The notes under the pieces were generated by a model that worked only from the letters and a program-made list of their open reading frames with translations, made no database searches and was not told the DNA's origin. This document shows positions 60,501-64,000 of a DNA stretch of 64,000 nt, piece by piece (the stretch's first letter is position 1; each line of letters begins with the position of its first letter). The stretch spans positions 5,362,405 through 5,426,404 of the forward strand of contig KL647290.1 in assembly GCA_000727475.1 (NCBI GenBank). The letters run 5' to 3'. This stretch comes from Sarcocystis neurona. Its lineage: Eukaryota > Apicomplexa > Conoidasida > Eucoccidiorida > Sarcocystidae. Position numbers and translations under genes: made by a program.

Positions 60501-63136
60501 GGAAAAAGAAAGCAGGCATGCGTGCATGCATGCGGACACGCGCAGACGTCAGGGCTCGGACCGAAGAAGGGGAAGACGGGAAGGGGAAGACGGGAAGGGG
60601 AAGGGGCAACAGCAGCATGTGAAAAGCAGTCAAAGTGACAGTGGCTCAAAATGTTGCCCTACCAGATGTCCAGCACATACACATATATATATAGAAAGAC
60701 ACAGAGAGACAAGTATTAATTGCTGGTCCCCTCCGTCTCTGTCTCTCTCTATATATACGTGCATGCAAAGAAGCCGTACAGTGAGGCACATACAAATGTA
60801 CCCAGATACATATGTATATATGTATATATGTACATGTAAATTTATAAACCGATACGTTTCTCTCTACACTATTATCTACCTACCTCTCTCTCTGTACCTA
60901 TATACATATATATGAAGAACCGTACAGCGAGACATACACAAATATACATATATATATGGAGATATAAATATCTCTCTATATCTCCTTCTATCAACCCCTC
61001 TCTCTCTCTTACGAGAAAGGCGTCCAACCAGATAAACGCACTACTATATACACACATGTATATACAGAAAAAACCTCGCTATCCATCGGTCCATCTATCG
61101 AGCTACATATATGTATATAGAGCTGCATGTACGAGAAATTCAGGAAGCCCACGAACATCTACTGACCCTCCCAACGTCGAGAGCCGCCCCCCACATATAT
61201 ATATATATTCAAATACATACGTAAACGAGTAGGGACCTATAAATCCATATATATAAAATAGAGAAGAGTAGGTACCTGCATCCCCATATCAACATATATA
61301 AGAGTACTTACCTATGAATATCTGTATTTATCTATCTCTCTGTCTACACACATATATACATACGTATAGAGAGAAAAAGTAAGAGAAGACATGCTTGTGT
61401 GTAGCTGCATGCATTCGTGTATTTCTCGGTATACACGCATGCACACGTATATCGCGACAGAGAGACAGACCGGAAAGAAAAGTGAAGGCATGCTGACGTA
61501 CGCTGCGTACATTTACATCTTCGTATATTTTCTCGGTGACGAGGCTGCTGCTGCTCGCGAGGATTTCGACCAGCTGCTCTCCCCCCCAAATTTGAAAGAA
61601 GACAGCAGCAGGACACTTGCTCTCTCTCTATATATATAACAATACACAAATACACATATATATATAGATGGATAGATACAAAGATATATGTATAGATTTG
61701 TGCATGTAAAATGTCTGCGTCTTCTCTCGAGTGCCTTGTGGAGACACACGCATATACATATACACATATATATTTACTTATGGACAGATAAATAGAGAAA
61801 AGAGAATAGACATATACACACATACGTACGTTTATGCGGCATCTCTCTTGAGTGAGTTGTGGAGAGAAAGAAGAAATTTCTTCTGCGTGGGGGAAGAAAA
61901 CGGAGACGCCGCAGGAGAACTGAAAACTCCACAAAATTGAACCTCTTCGCACCAGTGACATAATCATCGCTTCGCTTCACGGCGCGCAGCCTCTACTCGC
62001 ATGCAAATATATATATATATATGGGTGGAAAACTATTTTCTTCTACACGATGAAAAGGCACTGTCGCATGCATATACATATACACACAAATTTAGAAATA
62101 TTTATATATGTATGTGTGTACGTCTATACGTAGACATGCATGCACAGGGTTCATATGTATATACACGTTTATGTATATGTAGACAGAAACATTGTATAAG
62201 TAGACATGCACCTTCGAGAGATATACATATATATATAGATATCGATGCTGATACATACACATACATATATGCATATAAGTTCATACATATGCACACGTAT
62301 ATACGCACATATTTATAGAGGTGTATCCAAGTACTTACCCCCATATAAATAGAGGTTTTTCATATATATATATATATATATATATATCACTTTGCACCTC
62401 CCTCTACATGTATATATGTGTGCATATCCAAGTATCTGCCTACATACTCACATAGACTCGCTTATATACACAAACATATATACATATATATATGCACACA
62501 GACACACATCTTTACGTATTTACAAGAAGAAGAATGAACATAGATGCACAGCACGAATATGTATCGGGAGACGCACTCCTCTATTAATGGGTAGACACAG
62601 ACTTGTATATACCCAGTGACAACGCAGGGAAGACAGAGAGAGACACACACACACAAGCAGACGAAGGACAACAGACGAAGACAGACACAAAGACAGAAAA
62701 AGGCAGTTTTGATAGATTTCTTGCAACTGGAGAAGTCCGCAGAAAAGTGGTGGTGCGAAGAAGACTCGAGACAGCGAGAGAGCAGCAGGCAGAAAAGGGG
62801 ACGAGGAAGACAAAGTAGTAGAAGACTTTAAAGAAGAAAAAGAAGGGAAATATGGGAAGGAGAAGAAGAAGGGATATATGGGAAGAAGAAGATGAAGAAG
62901 AAGAAGAATACCTCGCAGGTCGACGCGTCTGGCAAATTCCGCCGCTGCAGTAGGGAAGGGGCACGCAAAGAAGAAGCGCAGGTGCCTCATTCAAGGGGCT
63001 GCAGCGCCTGCATGCGGTGGCGTCTCTCTGCTGCTCTCTCTTCTGCCGACTTTCACGCCCGGCCGCAGCGCGCCAACTTCCTCGGATAACGTTTCCTCTG
63101 CAAAGTTCACGAACTCTCTAAAATGGGCATTTTCCT
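24180..63136 (-). CDS. DIS3L2: Dis3-family (DIS3L2-type) 3'-5' exoribonuclease
   Basis: Hydrolytic 3'-5' RNA-degrading enzyme of the RNase II/RNR family. Fifteen phase-consistent exons are visible: 62912-62944, 60246-60444, 57329-57488, 54496-54531, 46416-47717, 44207-44293, 42906-42993, 41509-41572, 38542-38733, 36266-36857, 35373-35450, 34405-34453, 30675-30739, 28863-28931 and 24180-24347. A tentative exon at 63057-63136 precedes them. The joined frame is open for 1,060 codons. The RNB core is complete: RIFTVDPAGARDLDDA carries the four catalytic Asp, followed by GVHIADVSFFVKPGGELD, LPMLP, HHLIEELMLHAN and FTSPIR-RYADVVVHRQLL. An S1-like C-terminus follows. The ending VYVTWQHPDSEEKTEQRLR resembles DIS3L2 rather than DIS3. 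DIS3L2 degrades oligouridylated RNA in the cytoplasm; that role here is inference. Odd points: a 434-codon exon splits the RNB domain with a Gln/Ala-rich insert, and the introns reach 6.8 kb. The cold-shock domains are outside the window. Confidence 0.88.
26000..26530. repeat. Degenerate ACAGATA tandem repeat
   Basis: Runs of ACAGACAGATA and related 7-12-bp words with TATGGATA interruptions extend over about 500 bp. Both strands give long open frames (Ser/Tyr/Ile/Cys-rich on minus) that are repeat read-through. Confidence 0.8.
27830..27921. repeat. CTG-rich triplet tract
   Basis: CTG/CTA/GTG triplets in a roughly 93-bp run, in the last intron of the nuclease gene. Confidence 0.8.
28863..28931 (-). 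CDS. DIS3L2: Nuclease exon O (23 codons)
   Basis: Acceptor TGTCTGCTGTCCTGCAG, donor GTGAGT, phase 0 to 0. It encodes LIPYETEASRSRVFEEISLP then LHS. Homology is weak. The acceptor lies inside a degenerate tandem repeat (28,933-29,250), so the exon is placed mainly by splice signals and phase. Confidence 0.6.
28933..29250. repeat. About 140-bp degenerate tandem repeat, three copies
   Basis: Each copy starts AGGACAGCAGACACCCGC(T) and contains a TA microsatellite. Copies 1 and 2 end in CAAGAACTGCGCA. Starts are at about 28,934, 29,068 and 29,216. Confidence 0.8.
29630..30060. repeat. Degenerate 100-120-bp repeat with TA tracts
   Basis: A CTCACAAACGT(A/G)TCTA or TCACACAC(G/A)..TCTA core recurs about four times, each followed by TATATATA and a GATCCG.GGATGG or GGAATGATACAT segment. 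It lies in intron N-O. Confidence 0.6.
30675..30739 (-). CDS. DIS3L2: Nuclease exon N: start of S1-like domain
   Basis: Acceptor GCTGAGCATGCAG, donor GTACGC. With exon M it reads G-VITLLSEKFINVFIPLLNRV then K, the G(I/V)xxxxxxxFxVxVxxxG strands of the DIS3L2 S1 domain. Phase 2-base entry, exit 0. Confidence 0.85.
31722..31931. repeat. 15-bp minisatellite, about 14 copies
   Basis: The unit CATGTGCTGCTG(C/T)TG is tandemly repeated with only C/T or T/A variation in one triplet. It gives open frames in all six directions (for example a Leu-Leu-His-Val-Leu repeat on plus). No flanking protein homology supports translation. It lies in intron M-N. Confidence 0.95.
33100..33670. repeat. About 50-bp degenerate repeat centred on GTGTACGTACAC
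   Basis: Seven copies start at about 33,356, 33,404, 33,446, 33,500, 33,545, 33,599 and 33,646. Two relatives lie at 33,102 and 33,228. The core GTGTACGTACAC is a perfect palindrome, followed by (T)GCAGCAC. Spacing varies from 42 to 54 bp. It lies in intron M-N. Confidence 0.85.
34405..34453 (-). CDS. DIS3L2: Nuclease exon M (49 nt)
   Basis: Acceptor TTCGCTTTCCTGCGCAG, donor GTGAGA. It encodes HYLALYLQTATVRPYL, which matches the (S)xxLFFAxxVKE strand leading into the S1 domain. Phase 0 to 1. Confidence 0.85.
35373..35450 (-). CDS. DIS3L2: Nuclease exon L (26 codons)
   Basis: Acceptor GTTGCCGTTGCAG, donor GTGGGG. It encodes EELVRLAQHFTAKRNASREL then EKFCRE, matching LxxxxxHCNxRxxASxxxQ after the RNB domain. 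On the transcribed strand the intron directly upstream ends in about 150 bases of CTG repeat. The poly-Leu frame through that repeat is open but not homologous. Confidence 0.88.
35455..35605. repeat. CAG/CAA triplet tract beside a splice acceptor
   Basis: About 150 bp of AGC/AAC triplets on plus, that is CTG/TTG on the transcribed strand of the nuclease gene. It ends a few bases before exon L's acceptor and so forms its pyrimidine-containing tract. Confidence 0.92.
36266..36857 (-). CDS. DIS3L2: Nuclease exon K: end of RNB plus poly-Gln/Glu insert
   Basis: Acceptor CGTGGCGAACAG. It opens with RYADVVVHRQLLYLLEMEQ, the last RNB motif. About 100 residues of Gln and Glu runs from CAG repeats follow, then about 80 mixed charged residues ending SPAEAFGTQ at donor GTACGG. 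Homologues have roughly 20 residues between these points, so the insert is lineage-specific. Confidence 0.87.
36590..36775. repeat. CTG triplet tract, coding (poly-Gln/Glu)
   Basis: Read on minus as CAG, GAG and CAA codons inside exon K of the nuclease, giving Gln runs of up to 11 residues broken by Glu, His and Arg. Confidence 0.9.
37280..38420. repeat. TATG/TATA microsatellite block
   Basis: More than 1 kb of TATATA, TATGTA and AGAGGAATATATGT words in intron J-K, with no unique sequence of note. Confidence 0.9.
38542..38733 (-). CDS. DIS3L2: Nuclease exon J: RNB HYxLxxxxYxxFTSPIR
   Basis: Acceptor CGAATTTTTGTAG, donor GTAAGC. It encodes AKACQETLKKLQQ, then SFLRDVLPVAEAYVMGDQ and HFGLHLRAYALFTSPIR, the RNB motif that ends at the Arg-Arg-(F/Y)-AD junction. 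It ends in phase 2; the first base of exon K completes Arg. Confidence 0.96.
39142..39465. repeat. 24-bp polypyrimidine minisatellite (GTCTCTCTGTTTGGTTATGT)
   Basis: Eight or so copies of a 24-bp unit, GTCTCTCTG(T)TTGGTTATGTC plus CCT/TCC, lie at 39,142-39,345. Simpler GTCTCTGCCT words follow to 39,465. It lies in intron I-J. Confidence 0.92.
39640..40445. repeat. Polypurine GAGACA array
   Basis: About 800 bp of GGAGACAGGGAGACA, AGAGAAGGAGACGG and related words. It is nearly the reverse complement of the pyrimidine array at 39,142-39,465. The roughly 180-bp unique spacer includes ACACACGCCCGAGGCGGAAG. Confidence 0.92.
41509..41572 (-). CDS. DIS3L2: Nuclease exon I (64 nt)
   Basis: Acceptor TTTTTTTGCTCGGCAG, donor GTAACC. 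It encodes HAFLMEHPPLVPSPKLQDSL, matching ALLRRHPPPxxxxLxxL. Phase 2-base entry and 2-base exit fit exons H and J exactly. Confidence 0.9.
42906..42993 (-). CDS. DIS3L2: Nuclease exon H: RNB EEFMLLAN motif
   Basis: Acceptor TCCGCATGCGCAG, donor GTAGGT. It encodes STRSHHLIEELMLHANTSVA then AKLLASPLR, the diagnostic (S)NxLxEEFMLLANxxVA motif of RNB enzymes. It ends in phase 1. Confidence 0.95.
43040..43120. repeat. 18-bp repeat GCGCAGCAGCAGGCAGAG, three to four copies
   Basis: A head-to-tail array in intron G-H just upstream (transcribed strand) of exon H. Near-identical copies. Confidence 0.88.
44207..44293 (-). CDS. DIS3L2: Nuclease exon G: RNB GAxxL segment
   Basis: Acceptor CGCGATGGGCAG, donor GTACGT; 29 codons, phase 0 to 0. 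It encodes AGAMQLHKTELSFICHGRDA then VPEDFVVRR, matching (D)GALRLDxxKLxFxLD.....P. A CTG/CTY triplet tract of about 165 bp directly precedes the acceptor on the transcribed strand. Confidence 0.92.
44294..44460. repeat. AGC/AGG triplet tract beside a splice acceptor
   Basis: GCAGAAGCAGGAGCAGCAG-type words on plus, read as CTG/CTC/CTT on the transcribed strand. The tract runs up to the acceptor of nuclease exon G. Confidence 0.9.
44800..45770. repeat. TA/CA microsatellite block
   Basis: Nearly 1 kb of TATATA, CATATA and CTCTCT runs in intron F-G. Open frames rich in Tyr and Ile are repeat artefacts. Confidence 0.88.
46200..46410. repeat. CAG triplet tract just inside intron F-G
   Basis: CAGCAG-rich on plus. 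On the transcribed strand it follows the donor of exon F directly. The minus frame stays open through it (poly-Leu/Cys), but the RNB homology ends at the donor. Confidence 0.88.
46416..47717 (-). CDS. DIS3L2: Nuclease exon F: RNB linker with large Gln/Ala-rich insert
   Basis: Acceptor CCGACTTTGCTGCAG, donor GTTCGC; 434 codons, phase 0 to 0. The two ends are conserved RNB: VDELIEGRSETRSTP at the start, and FDWESLTQDLRMLDGLTGRM then RRRRFK at the end. They align with the (S)[22 protein letters not shown] helix. Between them lie about 370 residues of Gln-, Ala-, Arg- and Glu-rich sequence from CAG/CTG-type triplets. Homologues have only a few tens of residues here. The whole insert is open, with no stop, which argues it is translated. 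Confidence 0.85.
46600..47600. repeat. CTG/CAG-rich coding tract (Ala/Gln/Glu)
   Basis: Interrupted triplet runs inside nuclease exon F. On minus they read as GCA, GCG, CAG and GAG codons, giving the Ala-rich heptad-like AAAERE stretches and Gln runs of the insert. Confidence 0.85.
47760..48580. repeat. AGT/TAG triplet-rich array
   Basis: About 800 bp of AGTAGT, AGCAGT and ACTGTAGT words. It lies at the 3' end of intron E-F. It is complementary in type to the ACT array at 52.4-53.9 kb. Confidence 0.92.
49690..49840. repeat. CAG/CAA triplet tract
   Basis: GCAGCAACAGCAGCAACAG-type run on plus, in intron E-F, with no homology in any frame. Confidence 0.88.
50930..51450. repeat. About 60-bp degenerate repeat (AAGCGGGGCTA plus TA tract)
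   Basis: Variants of (A)AGCGGGGCT(A/G) recur about every 55-70 bp, each followed by TACGTA or TATATA stretches. Six or seven copies in intron E-F. Confidence 0.65.
52398..53850. repeat. 1.45-kb ACT triplet array with higher-order repeats
   Basis: Long (ACT)n with AGT, CTT and CCA interruptions. A higher-order block beginning CCATTACTAGTTCCACTATA recurs at about 52,757, 52,908 and 53,022, each followed by the same TATTAGTATTATCACTAC stretch. It lies in intron E-F. Confidence 0.95.
54496..54531 (-). CDS. DIS3L2: Nuclease exon E, 36-nt microexon
   Basis: Acceptor TTTTTTTGCCGCAG, donor GTGACG. It encodes VIQSCCRLTYDE, the RNB motif (I)IxSCxKLSYE. Its first base is in phase with exon D, and its end joins exon F as LTYDE-VDELIEG, matching the family's LSYEHAQSMIE. 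Confidence 0.87.
54690..57130. repeat. TA/GATA/CATA microsatellite block
   Basis: About 2.4 kb of TATATA, GATAGATA, ACATATA and ACAGATA words in intron D-E, with short unique islands only. Confidence 0.88.
57329..57488 (-). CDS. DIS3L2: Nuclease exon D: RNB, PMLP segment
   Basis: Acceptor GGGGTTGCAG. It encodes YLAQSKLPMLPNALSGDACS then LAISCIFRVYADGKFVKSWE. This matches the RNB order VYLVxxVxPMLP, CSLxP, FSxxxxxxxxGKxxxxW. Donor GTAGCG, phase 0. Confidence 0.93.
58640..59160. repeat. 55-60-bp degenerate repeat (GCAGGCATGTGCGCCA plus TA)
   Basis: Eight or so copies of GCAGGCA(T/C)(G/T)TGCGCCA with a TATATATA spacer, in intron C-D. Confidence 0.8.
59790..60060. repeat. CATA tetranucleotide array
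   Basis: ACATACATACATA with regular AAGATACATAC and TAACATAC variants over about 270 bp, in intron C-D 200 bp from exon C. Confidence 0.93.
60246..60444 (-). CDS. DIS3L2: Nuclease exon C: RNB catalytic motif
   Basis: Acceptor GACTGCATGCAG. It encodes RRRIFTVDPAGARDLDDAVH, a short insert, then ELGVHIADVSFFVKPGGELD and AAAKTRALT. All catalytic Asp residues of RNB are present, so the enzyme should be active. The donor is GTTAGT in phase 2; the next base makes Leu and gives RALT-LYLAQ. Confidence 0.95.
62912..62944 (-). CDS. DIS3L2: Nuclease exon B, 33-nt microexon
   Basis: The acceptor CCCCTTCCCTACTGCAG is strong; the donor is GTATTC. It encodes AEFARRVDLR, the EFxxRxDLR segment immediately before the catalytic RNB motif in DIS3L2-type enzymes. 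It ends in phase 1, which exon C requires. Confidence 0.75.
63057..63136 (-). CDS. DIS3L2: Nuclease exon A (tentative, before the RNB domain)
   Basis: The minus-strand frame reads ENAHFREFVNFAEETLSEEV then GALRPG. It sits where Dis3-like enzymes have the (V)DFSDFSSEVLECLP-type helix before the RNB domain. Upstream sequence is GTCTCTCTG repeat. Both splice sites are guesses (GGGGAG or GAGAG acceptor; GTGAAA donor), and the phase with exon B is unresolved. Confidence 0.45.
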
Positions 63137-63159
63137 CTCCCCAGGTCGAGCGACAGGTG

Positions 63160-63965
63160 ATCGACGAAGACACAGAAAAAGCCAAAGGGACGGAGAAAGC
63201 GGGAAAGGCAGAGGAATGCAGGAAGAGACAGAAGGAGACGGGACAGAGAGGGACACAGAGAGACAGAGAGGGGGGGAGACACGGAGACAGAGAGACAGGG
63301 AGACACGGAGACAATGCAACGAAACGCGACCTCTACGTAGAGATACGGAGAAACAGAGAGACACAGAGAGGGGCAGGGATACAGAGAGGGAGAGGGACGG
63401 AGACAGGGAGACGCGGAGACAGCTCGACGATGCGCGACCCCACGCGTGGAGATAGAGAGACGGAGACGGCGATTCACAGGGAGACACGGAGACACGGAGA
63501 CAATGCAACGAAACGCGAACTCTACGTAGAGATACGGAGAAACAGAGAGACACAGAGAGGGGCAGGGATACAGAGAGGGAGAGGGACGGAGACAGAGAGA
63601 GACGGAGACAGGGAGACACGGAGACAGCTCGACGATGCGCGACCCCACGCGTGGAGATAGAGAGAGACGGAGACGGCGAGACACAAGGAGACACGGAGAC
63701 AGCTCAACGAGACGCGACCTCTACGTAGAGATACGGAGAAACACAGACAGCGAGACAGAGAGACAGGGGGAGAGAGAGGCAGAGACACAGGGAGACAGGA
63801 AGACCATCCCACGAGACGCGACCTCTACGTTGAAATGCAGAGAAACACAGACAGAGAGACAGAGAGACGGAGACAGGGAGACACGGAGACAGCTCAACGA
63901 GACACGACCTCTACGTAGAGATACGGAGAAACAGAGAGACACGGAGAAAGAGAGAGAAGAGAACA
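63160..63965. repeat. GAGACA polypurine array with about 190-bp higher-order unit
   Basis: GGAGACAGGGAGACAC words are interrupted at regular places by GACCTCTACGTAGAGATACG (about 63,330, 63,520, 63,717, 63,818, 63,906) and by GCTCGACGATGCGCGACCCC (63,421 and 63,627). Two units, about 63,300-63,490 and 63,490-63,700, are almost identical. CTCTACGTAGAG is a perfect palindrome. Confidence 0.93.
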
Positions 63966-64000
63966 AGTACATGGCATTTTTGCATGTCTATGTGCACATT

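Overview
The window is eukaryotic nuclear DNA, and everything points to an apicomplexan of the coccidian group. Its genes are split by GT-AG introns. It encodes a sperm/axonemal central-pair protein (SPEF2/CPC1 type), which fits a parasite with flagellated male gametes. It is also full of CAG/CTG triplet tracts, some of them translated as Gln/Ala runs inside proteins. The genus cannot be settled from sequence alone. The alternation of a repeat-poor and a repeat-rich block resembles the R/P segmentation described for Eimeria, but sarcocystids are also possible.

Layout. (1) 1-4,410, plus strand: the 3' part of a protein-kinase-fold gene, four exons joined in phase. Its activation segment, APE, DxWSLG and RP motifs are intact, but the DFG position reads SAR. 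(2) About 5,395 or 8,017 to 19,939, minus strand: a nearly complete SPEF2/CPC1-like gene. A 2.7-kb first exon carries a CH-like domain and the start of an adenylate-kinase-like domain. It is followed by 18-19 short exons that I joined one by one by reading frame. (3) 20,096-24,179: intergenic, no recognised gene. (4) 24,180 to beyond 63,136, minus strand: one Dis3-family (DIS3L2-type) 3'-5' exoribonuclease gene spread over about 39 kb. Fifteen small exons (about 1,060 codons, all in phase, plus one tentative upstream exon) sit in giant introns made almost wholly of simple repeats and minisatellites. The 5' end (cold-shock domains) lies outside the window.

The kinase and SPEF2 genes are convergent. 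SPEF2 and the nuclease lie in the same orientation. No operon-like organisation, CRISPR, insertion sequence, rRNA or tRNA gene was recognised. Most long open frames from 24 to 64 kb are read-throughs of CTG, ACT, TA or GAGACA repeats and are not genes.

Exon boundaries were chosen by three tests together: homology of the translated segment to the named family, consensus GT/AG sites, and agreement of phase on both sides. Boundaries resting on fewer tests are marked as such.
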